The notes below the pieces were generated by a model. That model was not told where the DNA came from. It saw nothing but the letters and a program-made list of their open reading frames with translations, and ran no database searches. The position numbers were made by a program, and so were the translations under genes. Below, in pieces: positions 7,032-15,036 of a DNA stretch of 64,000 bases. The stretch is from an uncultured bacterium (GTDB lineage: Bacteria > Elusimicrobiota > Elusimicrobia > Elusimicrobiales > Elusimicrobiaceae). The first letter of the stretch is position 1; every line of letters begins with the position of its first letter. The stretch is from assembly GCA_949294085.1 (NCBI GenBank), contig CASFFX010000008.1:1-64000 (forward strand), written 5' to 3'.

Positions 7032-8426
7032 ATGAAAAAAATGCTGTGCAACACCTATTTTTTGGTGTTCTCCATTATGGTGTTTGTGGCCGCGCTGACG
7101 TGGATCGTCCCGACCGGCCTGTATGAACGAGTGGAAGAGGACGGCCGCACCTATGCGGTGGCCGGCTCTTACCATTTGGTGGACAAAAACCCCCAAGGCA
7201 TTGGCGATATCCTTTCCGCCCCGGTGGAAGGCTTTACCCAATGCGCGGAAATCATTGCGTTTATTTTGGTGGTCGGTGCGCTGTTTACCATTATTGAACG
7301 CACGGGGGCCATCAATACGATGATTAAAAAAATCAGCTTCTTCTTTGCCAATAAGCCCAAGTATAAGAAGCTGTTTATCCCGGTGTGTATGTTCTTATTT
7401 TCCCTGTGCGGGGCGCTGTTTGGCATGGAAGAAGAAACCTTGATTTTTATTCCTATCTTTATTCCGCTGGCCCTTTCGCTGGGGTACGACACCGTGGTTG
7501 GGATGTCTATTCCGTTTATCGGAGCGTTTACCGGGTTTTCTTCGGCGTTCGTCAACCCGTTTACCGTCGGTATCGCCCAAACGATTGCCCAACTGCCGAT
7601 GTATTCCGGCTGGCAGTACCGCGTGGTAATTTGGTTTATTTTTACCTCGGTCGTGGCGGGCTTTTTTACCTGGTACGGAGAACGCGTGCGCAAAAACCCC
7701 ACCAAAAGCTTAACCTATAAAATGGATTTGGAAAAACGCGCCGAACTCAAAATCATCAACGACGTCGTGGTGGACGAATCCTTCCGCCTGACCCGGGCCC
7801 ACAAATTGGTCATCGCCTCGTTTATTTTGGGCATGTTCGTTTTGTTTTACGGCGTGATACGCTACCAATGGTACATGATTGAAATCGCCGCCGTATTTTT
7901 GGGCGTTTCCATTGCCAGCGCCTACTTTGGCAAACTGACGCTGGACCAAACGACCGACGCCATTATAGACGGCGCCAAATCCATGATCAGCGTGTGTATT
8001 TTAATGGCGCTGGCGCGCTCCATCGTGATTGTGGCCACCAACGGGCACATCCTGGACACGTTCCTGCACGCCATGACCCAAAGCGTGGGGCATTTGCACC
8101 CCATTTTGGCCTCGCAGGCGATGTTTGTAATTCAGACGATTTTGAATTTCTTCATCGCGTCCGGCTCCGGCCAAGCGGTACTGACGATGCCCATTATGGT
8201 CCCGCTGGGGGACTTGGTCAACGTTTCGCGCCAAACCGTCATTTTGGCTTACCAGTTTGGCGAAGGCTGGGGCAACCCCATTATTCCCACCGCACCCGTT
8301 ACCATGGGGGCGCTGGCGCTGGCGGGCATTTCGTACCCGGCGTGGGTAAAGTGGTTTCTCAAATTGGAAATCATTTTGGTGGCGCTCTCGCTGCTGCTGC
8401 TTATTCCGGCATATTATATTTGGTAA
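7032..8426 (+). CDS. YfcC/DcuC-type membrane carrier, second copy
   Basis: Paralogue of the preceding gene, 464 residues, with the same motifs at the same relative places: AALTWIVPTGLY, TLIFIPIFIPLALSLGYDT, NPFTVGIAQTIAQLP and ASGSGQAVLTMPIM. It is shorter mainly in the central loop, where the first copy carries an extra segment. Such carriers belong to peptide and amino acid catabolism, which fits the other transporters nearby. An AAGAGG ribosome site lies about 14 bases before the ATG; a second in-frame ATG follows three codons later. It ends at a strong terminator. Confidence 0.85.
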   Translation: MKKMLCNTYFLVFSIMVFVAALTWIVPTGLYERVEEDGRTYAVAGSYHLVDKNPQGIGDILSAPVEGFTQCAEIIAFILVVGALFTIIERTGAINTMIKKISFFFANKPKYKKLFIPVCMFLFSLCGALFGMEEETLIFIPIFIPLALSLGYDTVVGMSIPFIGAFTGFSSAFVNPFTVGIAQTIAQLPMYSGWQYRVVIWFIFTSVVAGFFTWYGERVRKNPTKSLTYKMDLEKRAELKIINDVVVDESFRLTRAHKLVIASFILGMFVLFYGVIRYQWYMIEIAAVFLGVSIASAYFGKLTLDQTTDAIIDGAKSMISVCILMALARSIVIVATNGHILDTFLHAMTQSVGHLHPILASQAMFVIQTILNFFIASGSGQAVLTMPIMVPLGDLVNVSRQTVILAYQFGEGWGNPIIPTAPVTMGALALAGISYPAWVKWFLKLEIILVALSLLLLIPAYYIW

Positions 8427-8436
8427 AATAAACATA

Positions 8437-8465
8437 AGCCCCTTGGCCCGCCAAGGGGCTTTTTT
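8437..8465 (+). terminator. Terminator after the second YfcC-type gene
   Basis: Stem AGCCCCTTGG/CCAAGGGGCT (8437-8446 with 8451-8460), loop CCCG, five T. Confidence 0.9.
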
Positions 8466-8479
8466 AGAACCGGAAATTT

Positions 8480-9907
8480 ATGTTAAACGAATTAAAAACC
8501 GTTTCCTATTTTCAATGGGCGGACTGGCTGGTTTTCTTTGCCGTGCTGGGGGCCACGGCGGCGGCCGCCGTTTACGGCAATAAACGCCTCAAAAAAAATC
8601 AGAAAAATCACCCGCAAAGCGTGCTGGACTATTTGCTGATGGGCCGCCAGCTTACGCTGCCGCTGTTTGTAGCCACCCTGGTAGCCACGTGGTACGGGGG
8701 CATTTTTGGGGTCAATGAAATTACGTTTAACTACGGCATTTACAATTTTGTAACCCAAGGGGTCTTTTGGTACATTGCCTATTTGATTTTTGCCTTTTTT
8801 ATTGCGCCCAAAGTAGCCCGCTACAAATCCATGACCCTGCCGGATTTAACGGGGCAAATGTTCGGTCCCAAAGCGGCCAAAGTGGCGGCGGTGTTTACCT
8901 TTTTCTACATTACGCCGGTAGCCTATGTGCTTAGTTTGGGGATGTTTCTGCATATGGTGTTTGGCATAGGCGTACTGCCGGGGATGGCGGTGGGCACGCT
9001 GTTTGCCGGGCTGTACACGGCATGGGGCGGGTTCCGCTCGGTCGTGTTTTCGGATTTGGTCCAATTTTTTGTAATGTGCGGGGCGGTGTTGCTGGTGGTG
9101 CTGTTTTCGGTAGGTACGTTTGGCGGATGGGGGTTTTTGAAGGCCCATTTGCCGGCCTCGCACTTTACGATTACGGGCGGCAATTCCTGGCTCAACACCT
9201 TGATTTGGGGATTTATTGCGCTCTCCACGTTAATTGACCCCAGCTTTTACCAGCGCTGTTTTGCGGCCAAAAATCCGTCCGTCGTCAAAAAAGGCGTTTT
9301 GATTTCCACGGTCATTTGGTTTTGTTTTGACCTGTGCACCACAACCGGCTCGCTGTATGCCCGGGCGCTGTTGCCCCAGGCCGAGCCGGGACAGGCGTAT
9401 TTTTTCTACGCGATTCAACTGCTGCCGGTCGGTTTGCGCGGATTTTTTGTAGCGGGCGTACTGTCCATTATTCTGTCCACGCTCAACTCTTTTCTGTTTA
9501 TTGCGTCCAATACGCTGAGCTTTGACCTGCTGCGCACGCGCTTCAAAAACGTCGTTTTTTCCAACCGCATTGCCATTTTTGCCGTAGGGCTGTTGTCTAT
9601 CGGCATGGCGTATATGTTCCACGGAAGTTTTAAGGAAATTTGGCTGGTGTTGGGGTCGTATTTTTCGGCGTGTTTGCTGGTGCCGATTTTAATGGGATAC
9701 CTGTCCCCCGGGCGCATCAGCGACGGGTTGTTTGTCGCTTCTTCCTTAGCCAGCGCCGCCGCCATGACGGCGTGGCGGTTTCTGCCCAAGCACGAAATGC
9801 TGCAAGCGCTGGACCCGTTCTACATCGGGGTCGCCACGGGATTGATTTTATTGATTTTATTGCGCCGGAGGAAAAATGAAAATTTCGCACGCATTACTTA
9901 TCGGTAA
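8480..9907 (+). CDS. Sodium:solute symporter (SSS family)
   Basis: Protein of 475 residues with about thirteen hydrophobic segments. The segment DYLLMGRQLTLPLFVATLVATWYGG matches the first core helices of SSS carriers, and GLYTAWGGFRSVVFSDLVQFF is the family signature. It uses a Na+ gradient to import an organic solute; the substrate (sugar, amino acid, carboxylate or vitamin) is not given by sequence. The gene starts just past a terminator with only a weak ribosome site, and its last 32 bases overlap thiamine pyrophosphokinase, so both should share a transcript. That makes a thiamine-related substrate possible but unproven. Confidence 0.87.
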   Translation: MLNELKTVSYFQWADWLVFFAVLGATAAAAVYGNKRLKKNQKNHPQSVLDYLLMGRQLTLPLFVATLVATWYGGIFGVNEITFNYGIYNFVTQGVFWYIAYLIFAFFIAPKVARYKSMTLPDLTGQMFGPKAAKVAAVFTFFYITPVAYVLSLGMFLHMVFGIGVLPGMAVGTLFAGLYTAWGGFRSVVFSDLVQFFVMCGAVLLVVLFSVGTFGGWGFLKAHLPASHFTITGGNSWLNTLIWGFIALSTLIDPSFYQRCFAAKNPSVVKKGVLISTVIWFCFDLCTTTGSLYARALLPQAEPGQAYFFYAIQLLPVGLRGFFVAGVLSIILSTLNSFLFIASNTLSFDLLRTRFKNVVFSNRIAIFAVGLLSIGMAYMFHGSFKEIWLVLGSYFSACLLVPILMGYLSPGRISDGLFVASSLASAAAMTAWRFLPKHEMLQALDPFYIGVATGLILLILLRRRKNENFARITYR

Positions 9908-10505
9908 CGGGCAAACGCCGCAAAGCGATTTTCTGCAGCAGCTGGCCGCCCGGGCAGACTGGGTGCTGGCGGCCGACGGCGGAGCGGACCGCGCGCTGGC
10001 GGCCGGGGTAACGCCGGACGCTATCATCGGCGATTTGGATTCCGTTTCCGCCCGCGCCAAGCAATGCGTTCGCCCCGAGCATTTGATTTTTGTAGCCAAT
10101 CAAAACAATACCGATTTGGAAAAAGCGTTGGATTGGCTGGCCGCTCACGGCTGCAAAACGTGCACGCTGGTGGGATTTATGGGCGGACGGTGGGATTTTA
10201 CGTTTGGCAATTTTCTGTCCGTTTTTCCGTATGCCAGGCAAATGAATTTGGCTTTTGCCGGCGAAGGCTGGACGCTCTACCCCGTAGAAAAATCCCGCCG
10301 CTTTGCCTGCCGGCCGGGGCAGCGCGTGAGTCTGATTCCGTTAAAAGCGTGCCGCGGCGTAACCTTACAAGGGCTTAAGTATCCGCTGCAAAACGCCCGC
10401 CTGAAACTGGGCGGAACCGGCCGCACGCTAAGCAACGAAACGCTGGGCAAGACTTTTTCCGTAGCACTTGCCAGCGGGTTTCTGTTTGTCTATACCGAAA
10501 ATTGA
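9876..10505 (+). CDS. thiN: Thiamine pyrophosphokinase
   Basis: Transfers pyrophosphate from ATP to thiamine, giving the cofactor thiamine diphosphate. The 209-residue protein shows the family motifs WVLAADGGADRAL, PDAIIGDLDSV and NNTDLEKAL, and a C-terminal thiamine-binding beta domain (RVSLIPLKA, then TLSNETLG). GGAGG lies six bases before the ATG, inside the end of the SSS symporter gene, so translation may be coupled. No thiamine riboswitch is visible upstream. A bidirectional terminator follows. Confidence 0.92.
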   Translation: MKISHALLIGNGQTPQSDFLQQLAARADWVLAADGGADRALAAGVTPDAIIGDLDSVSARAKQCVRPEHLIFVANQNNTDLEKALDWLAAHGCKTCTLVGFMGGRWDFTFGNFLSVFPYARQMNLAFAGEGWTLYPVEKSRRFACRPGQRVSLIPLKACRGVTLQGLKYPLQNARLKLGGTGRTLSNETLGKTFSVALASGFLFVYTEN

Positions 10506-10514
10506 CCTAAAAAA

Positions 10515-10538
10515 ACCGCGCTTTCGGCGCGGTTTTTT
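10515..10538. terminator. Bidirectional terminator between thiN and the TPR gene
   Basis: Stem ACCGCGC/GCGCGGT (10515-10521 with 10527-10533), a T run after it and an A run before it. It serves both converging genes. Confidence 0.85.
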
Positions 10539-10551
10539 GCAATAAAACGGG

Positions 10552-12102
10552 TTAAAAATCGGCCGGCAATTTCCGGTACAGTTTGTCCGCTTCCTTCAGT
10601 TCCGTGCGGGCTTGTTCCAAATACGGTCTAGCTTCGCTCCACCGGCCCTGGGCACACAATACCGCGCCCAAGTGGTAGGCAATCTCCGCATTGGCCTGCA
10701 CCGTTTCCGCCGGGATAGACGCCAGCAAATCGGCCGCTTCCTGCAGTTTGCCTTGCTTGAAAAAAACCCAGGCCTGCGTGTCTATAAACGAAGCATCGTC
10801 CGGATTGACCGCCAAAGCGCGCGCGGCATATTCCTGCGCTTTTTGTAAGCGCTCCCCGCGCTGGGCCAGCGAATAGGCGTACAAATTCAGCGCGGCCCCG
10901 TTGCGGGGGTTTTTCTCCAGCAGGAGGCCTAATTGAAACTCCATTTCCTTGTAACGCTTCAAACTTTCCAGCGTAAACGCATATTGCAGGCGGGCCTCGT
11001 CGTACGAGGGGTTGCTCTGCAGCAGTTTTTCCAACACGCGGGCCGCTTTTTTGTACGACTTTCGGTCGTTTAAGGCTAGGGCGTAAAAGTAGGCCACTTC
11101 CACATTTCCTTCAAATTTTTTATAGGCCTGAGCCAGCGTTTTTAAGCTTTCTTCCGGCTGGTTCAGCCGCTGCTGGTAAAAGCTGACCTGCAGCCATTTG
11201 GAAGCGGAACGGTCGTAATCGGCGGCGTCGCGCAAGTAGCCCACCGCCCGGGAATAGTCCCCCCGCTGTTCCGCAATGAGCGACAGAAAATAAGCGGAAG
11301 GCACGTCTGCATTATCGTCGGCCTTGGCTTTCAAAAAATAGTCCTCCGCCTTGGGCACGTCTTTTACCATCAAAAAGACGGACCCCATGCGCGAAAGCGT
11401 GCCCGCATTGGCATAGCCCATTTTTTCCAGTTCTTCAAACTCGTGCAGCATTAAAAAATACTGCGAAGATTTTTCATATACCTCGCCCCGCCCCAAACGG
11501 GCCTGCGGGTTGGAAGGATCCAGCTCCAGGGCTTTATTGTAATACTGCAAGGCTTGCTGCAAGTCTTTATTGCGCAGGCAGAGCGTGCCTATTTCGGTGT
11601 AGATGTCCGAAGCCAGCGCGGGATATTCTTCCGCCAGGGAAAGCAATTTTTGAGTGGCTTTTTCCCAATCCATGACCGACAGCAACAGCACATATTGGTA
11701 CAAAATGCGGACATCATCCGGCGCCTGCTGCAAGGCTTGTTCGTAGGTTTGGGCGGCCTGGCTTAATTGGCCTTTTTTCCATTGGTAGGCGGCGTACACC
11801 ATATAATCTTCGGGGTCATTTTCCCCCTGGGAAATAAAGTTCGCATACGCATCGGCCAAAGCGGGGTTTCCGTCGGCCAATGCCTGCGACACCAGCATAC
11901 GCTTCAAATATTTGGATTCGGGGTCCATCCGCAGGGCCTGCTCCAAATACGAAAAAGCCCGCGGGTCTTCGGCCCGCTGGGCATAAACGGCTTTCAAAAA
12001 TTGGTTAAATAAACGCGCCTCACGCTTGCTCTCTGGGTTAAGCGACAGCGCAAACACCGGCGTACAGCACATACATACCGCCCACAGCAGATACTTTTTC
12101 AT
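10552..12102 (-). CDS. Secreted or periplasmic TPR-repeat protein
   Basis: Protein of 516 residues with an N-terminal signal peptide (MKKYLLWAVCMCCTPVFA) followed by a long array of tetratricopeptide repeats. Successive units such as ALQYYNKALELDPSNPQARLGRG recur through the whole length. TPR arrays are scaffolds for protein partners; in Gram-negative bacteria similar proteins support envelope assembly, secretion or pilus complexes. It is the last gene of a six-gene overlapping set: its ATG shares bases with the rimI stop (ATGA). No catalytic domain is visible. Its role beside t6A genes is unexplained. Confidence 0.85.
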   Translation of the reverse strand: MKKYLLWAVCMCCTPVFALSLNPESKREARLFNQFLKAVYAQRAEDPRAFSYLEQALRMDPESKYLKRMLVSQALADGNPALADAYANFISQGENDPEDYMVYAAYQWKKGQLSQAAQTYEQALQQAPDDVRILYQYVLLLSVMDWEKATQKLLSLAEEYPALASDIYTEIGTLCLRNKDLQQALQYYNKALELDPSNPQARLGRGEVYEKSSQYFLMLHEFEELEKMGYANAGTLSRMGSVFLMVKDVPKAEDYFLKAKADDNADVPSAYFLSLIAEQRGDYSRAVGYLRDAADYDRSASKWLQVSFYQQRLNQPEESLKTLAQAYKKFEGNVEVAYFYALALNDRKSYKKAARVLEKLLQSNPSYDEARLQYAFTLESLKRYKEMEFQLGLLLEKNPRNGAALNLYAYSLAQRGERLQKAQEYAARALAVNPDDASFIDTQAWVFFKQGKLQEAADLLASIPAETVQANAEIAYHLGAVLCAQGRWSEARPYLEQARTELKEADKLYRKLPADF

Positions 12103-12533
12103 AGCCGAATACCCATAATCAGCGCGTCCTCTTTCCCGCCGTAAAATTTTTCGCGGCGGCCCCACTCCTTCAGCCCCGCCTTGGTGTAGAGGGAAAGCGC
12201 CGGCACGTTCGTTACATTGACTTCCAACGTTACGGTTTTCCCGCCGCGGGCGCGCACGTCTTTCAACGCCTGCTGCAGCAACCGGAACCCAATCCCGCGC
12301 CGGCAGGCCGACGGCAATACCGCCAAATTCAAAATTTCGCACACGTCCGCCGCCAGCCGCAACGCCAAAAAGCCCAACACTTCGCCTTCTTCTTCCCAGC
12401 ACCACACCCGCGCGGACGCGTTGGCAATTTCGCCCGCCAGGCCTTTTTCGCCCCAATGGGCGCTGTGCGGCTGGGTTTGCTCAATAAAAGCCAGCCGGGC
12501 GGCGTCCAACATGCGGGCGGGGCGCATTTTCAT
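12099..12533 (-). CDS. rimI: GNAT N-acetyltransferase, RimI-like
   Basis: Protein of 144 residues, normal length for RimI, which acetylates the N-terminus of ribosomal protein S18. The acetyl-CoA loop RRGIGFRLL and the downstream ALSLYTKAGL motif are clear. It lies directly after tsaB, and a tsaE-tsaB-rimI order is common in bacteria, which supports the RimI name over other GNATs. Start and stop codons overlap both neighbours by four bases (ATGA), implying translational coupling. rpsR, the likely target gene, is elsewhere in this window. Confidence 0.86.
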   Translation of the reverse strand: MKMRPARMLDAARLAFIEQTQPHSAHWGEKGLAGEIANASARVWCWEEEGEVLGFLALRLAADVCEILNLAVLPSACRRGIGFRLLQQALKDVRARGGKTVTLEVNVTNVPALSLYTKAGLKEWGRREKFYGGKEDALIMGIRL

Positions 12534-13225
12534 ACGGGCTGGACCAATTCAAAACGGGCCGGCTTGAGGTACAGCGGTTCCAAAGCGTTTTCCCGCAAGG
12601 ATTCATCGGCGGACATCGCCAGCATGTTAGCCGGCTGCAGCCGGCAGAACCGCATGTCCGCCAGCGGATAGCGTCCGCCCAGCAGATCGGTCAGCGGGGT
12701 ACCGTCTTTATCCAGGCCCGCCACAAAAAGCGGCTGGCCGTATTGGCTCAGGCGCTGCAATAATTCCTCGCGCGACAGCCAGGCCGGGCCGGCATTTTGC
12801 CCGTCAAAAATTTGCAAAAAGTATTCTTCCCTAAACGCATGCAGCACCACGGCCAGCGCACCCTGCGGGTGTTGCCGCCGAAACGCCTGAAACGCGCGGG
12901 ACGATTGGGTTTGAAAGCGAACGGCTTCAAACATCGTCGCGCCGCGGACGTCGGCCTGATTTAAGTACTTCATCATAGAGGCAAACGTCAGCGAAATGCG
13001 AATCCCCGTAAAACGGCCCGGACCGCGAATTAGAAAAATCCGTCCGATGTCCTCCAACGACGCTCCCGCCTTGTCCAACAGCGCATGCAACGCCGGAAAA
13101 AGAAGTTTTTCCTGTTTGATGCCTTTGCGGCGAACGGAATAAATTTTGCCGTCCTTTTCCAAGGCCAGCATCAGCGGCGAAGCGGACGTATCCATCGCCA
13201 AAATTACATTTTTGCCGCTTTGCAT
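12530..13225 (-). CDS. tsaB: tRNA t6A synthesis protein TsaB
   Basis: Non-catalytic scaffold of the threonylcarbamoyl transferase complex; it belongs to the ASKHA fold like TsaD but lacks its metal site. The 231-residue protein has the family opening ILAMDTSASPLMLAL and the signature GPGRFTGIRISLTFA. It overlaps tsaE by 22 bases and rimI by four. Together with tsaC (3976-4617) and tsaE it provides t6A functions; tsaD is not in the window. Confidence 0.93.
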   Translation of the reverse strand: MQSGKNVILAMDTSASPLMLALEKDGKIYSVRRKGIKQEKLLFPALHALLDKAGASLEDIGRIFLIRGPGRFTGIRISLTFASMMKYLNQADVRGATMFEAVRFQTQSSRAFQAFRRQHPQGALAVVLHAFREEYFLQIFDGQNAGPAWLSREELLQRLSQYGQPLFVAGLDKDGTPLTDLLGGRYPLADMRFCRLQPANMLAMSADESLRENALEPLYLKPARFELVQPV

Positions 13226-13683
13226 AATTCCTCCAACAGCGCGTCCGATACGCGCCCAAACGACTTGAGTTTAATCACGCGGTCGTCGCCTTCTTTTAAG
13301 ATAAAATCCATTTCCAGCCGGTCCGCCGGCAGCATGTGGCGGATGGGGTCCGGCCACTCCGCCAAAATAACGGCTTGGTCGTCCTCCAGCATTTCTTCAA
13401 AGCCCAGGTTAAACACTTCCCCCTCTTCCAGGCGGAACAAATCAATATGAAACAAGCGGTGCTTTTTGTTTTTGTATTCCTTCATCAGGCTAAAGCTGGC
13501 GCTGGTGGGCGAGCTTTTCAGCCCCAGTGCCGCCGCCACCCCTTTTACAAACACCGTTTTCCCCGCGCCAATCGGCCCGCGCAAAAACACAATTTCCCCG
13601 CCTTTTAGCGCCTGCGCAAAACGGCCGGCCAAGGCCAGCGTTTCTTCGCGCGAGTGGGACAAAATTTCGCCTTCTTTCATCAT
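13204..13683 (-). CDS. tsaE: tRNA t6A synthesis ATPase TsaE
   Basis: P-loop ATPase that resets the TsaB-TsaD complex. The 159-residue protein carries the Walker A motif GPIGAGKT at 36-43, the switch segment SPTSASFSLM, and the LFHIDLFRLEE and LAEWPD motifs typical of TsaE. The first of two adjacent ATG codons is used because it overlaps the stop of the upstream CBM48-like gene as ATGA and has GGTGA before it. Confidence 0.94.
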   Translation of the reverse strand: MMKEGEILSHSREETLALAGRFAQALKGGEIVFLRGPIGAGKTVFVKGVAAALGLKSSPTSASFSLMKEYKNKKHRLFHIDLFRLEEGEVFNLGFEEMLEDDQAVILAEWPDPIRHMLPADRLEMDFILKEGDDRVIKLKSFGRVSDALLEELCKAAKM

Positions 13684-14138
13684 TTCACCGTTTTAATGCA
13701 GATTTCGTGCCCGTTAATTTCGCGGCGGTCCAGGTTGGTGGGGTCGGGCACTTCTTTGCCGTCCACGGAAAATACGTATTTGTATTCGCCGCCCGTCAGC
13801 GCGACGGACGTTTCAAAATACCCTTTCCGATACGCTTTCAAAACAATCGGGTCCTTTCCCCAGCGGTTAAAATCGGCCAGCAGTTCCACTTTTTGGGCGC
13901 CGGGGGCCGTCAAATAAAATTTGCGGTATTTGACTTCGGTGTCATAATTTTGGCGGGCCGGTTTCATGCGGGCCAGCAGGCTTTCTTTATTCAGCGGCGC
14001 CACCGAAGCGGAGCTTTCAATCGTATCGGCCGAATAATCGTAATAATCTTCCGACGCGATAAAAAACCACGTTACTACGATCACAATCAACAGCAAAAAC
14101 AACACAAACAAAGCACCCGGCTTTTTAATTTTGGGCAT
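13680..14138 (-). CDS. Membrane-anchored protein with a CBM48/glycogen-binding-like domain
   Basis: Protein of 152 residues. A basic N-terminus and one strong membrane helix (about 9-27) tether it, followed by a linker and then a beta domain from about 70 (KYRKFYLTAPGAQKVELLAD, then FNRWG and GGEYKYVFSVDG). That pattern (LxGDFNxW, then YxYxFxVDG) is the CBM48/AMPK early-set fold, which in other proteins binds glycogen or acts as an Ig-like adaptor. No enzyme is fused. Facing the periplasm, glycogen is an unlikely ligand, so an envelope or protein-binding role may fit better. It overlaps genes on both sides (14 and 4 bases) in the t6A operon; why it is there is unknown. Confidence 0.75.
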   Translation of the reverse strand: MPKIKKPGALFVLFLLLIVIVVTWFFIASEDYYDYSADTIESSASVAPLNKESLLARMKPARQNYDTEVKYRKFYLTAPGAQKVELLADFNRWGKDPIVLKAYRKGYFETSVALTGGEYKYVFSVDGKEVPDPTNLDRREINGHEICIKTVK

Positions 14139-14778
14139 CTAAAAAACTCCTCAAATAAAATTGGGCTCCAGCCGCTTCGGCAATTTTTTTGACGGCTTCG
14201 GCATCGGCCCCGGTTTGATCCACGCAGCTGGCCACCACCCGGTCAAACCCGGCCTGTACGCACTCCCGCAGGAAAGACTTTACGGCTTCGTACCCGTTTT
14301 CGTACCCCTCGGCCGGACGCACAATTTTGCGCCAGACCTCTTCATTTTGCGCGTTTAAGCTTACGTTGACCACATCCACCACGCGGCGCAAATCGGGCAC
14401 GATGTCTTTGTGATTAATCAAATTTCCCAAGCCGTTTGTATTTAAGCGGATTTTGAACGGAGGATATTTGGCCTGGGCCATCCAGCCCTTGAGCGTTTGG
14501 GCGGTAAAAAGCAATACGTCCAAGCGCATGGTCGGCTCGCCGTAACCGCAAAACACCACCTCTTTGAAAGGGGCTTTTTTTAATTCCGCTTCCAAGGCGG
14601 CCACTACTTCGCCGGCGGAGGGCTCGTTCCCCTGTAAATTCAGGTTGTTGCCGTGAAAATCCATATGCCATTTTGTTTTAATGCAAAAAGCACACAGGTT
14701 GGGGCAGCTGTTGGTGATGTTCAAATAGACGCCGTCCCCAAAGCGATAGGCGATTTTCGGCTGTTGTTGTTTTTCCAT
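14125..14778 (-). CDS. Radical SAM protein, probably of the TatD-associated type
   Basis: Protein of 217 residues with a radical SAM cluster motif C25-x3-C29-x2-C32 in the segment YLNITNSCPNLCAFCIK, a SAM-binding GYGEPTMR motif, and a short TIM-barrel core without an extra C-terminal cluster domain. The N-terminus recalls the small radical SAM family often found next to tatD; the reaction of that family is not known to me. It heads the six-gene operon; an extended -10 box (TTGCTATAAT, 14797-14806) and an AAGAGG ribosome site precede it. tatD itself is not adjacent. Confidence 0.82.
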   Translation of the reverse strand: MEKQQQPKIAYRFGDGVYLNITNSCPNLCAFCIKTKWHMDFHGNNLNLQGNEPSAGEVVAALEAELKKAPFKEVVFCGYGEPTMRLDVLLFTAQTLKGWMAQAKYPPFKIRLNTNGLGNLINHKDIVPDLRRVVDVVNVSLNAQNEEVWRKIVRPAEGYENGYEAVKSFLRECVQAGFDRVVASCVDQTGADAEAVKKIAEAAGAQFYLRSFLDAQN

Positions 14779-14796
14779 AAATACCTCTTACTTGGT

Positions 14797-14806
14797 ATTA
14801 TAGCAA
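14797..14806 (-). promoter_or_regulatory. Extended -10 promoter of the six-gene operon
   Basis: TTGCTATAAT on the minus strand, 18 bases before the radical SAM start codon. The same word recurs at several other promoters in the window. Confidence 0.6.
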
Positions 14807-14884
14807 TTTGACACGGGCAAAACCGGGAAAAAGCGGACTAGAAAAACGGACAAAACACGACGAAAATTAATAAAATAAAGGGAA

Positions 14885-14969
14885 GGAGAGGTGGCCGAGT
14901 GGTTTAAGGCACTAGTCTTGAAAACTGGCATACCGCAAGGTATCGAGGGTTCGAATCCCTCCCTCTCCG
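14885..14969 (+). tRNA. tRNA-Ser (anticodon UGA)
   Basis: Class II tRNA of 85 bases. Acceptor GGAGAGG/CCTCTCC closes it, the anticodon loop CTTGAAA gives TGA at 14919-14921, a long variable arm (ACCGCAAGGT) is present, and the T arm reads GGGTTCGAATCCC. CCA is not encoded. A TAAAAT box lies eight bases upstream. Confidence 0.96.
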
Positions 14970-15036
14970 TCGGTTTTGGCCCACACGCGGCCAAACTCCT
15001 GGGCAGGGAAGCACTGCCCGCAAACAATTTACCACT

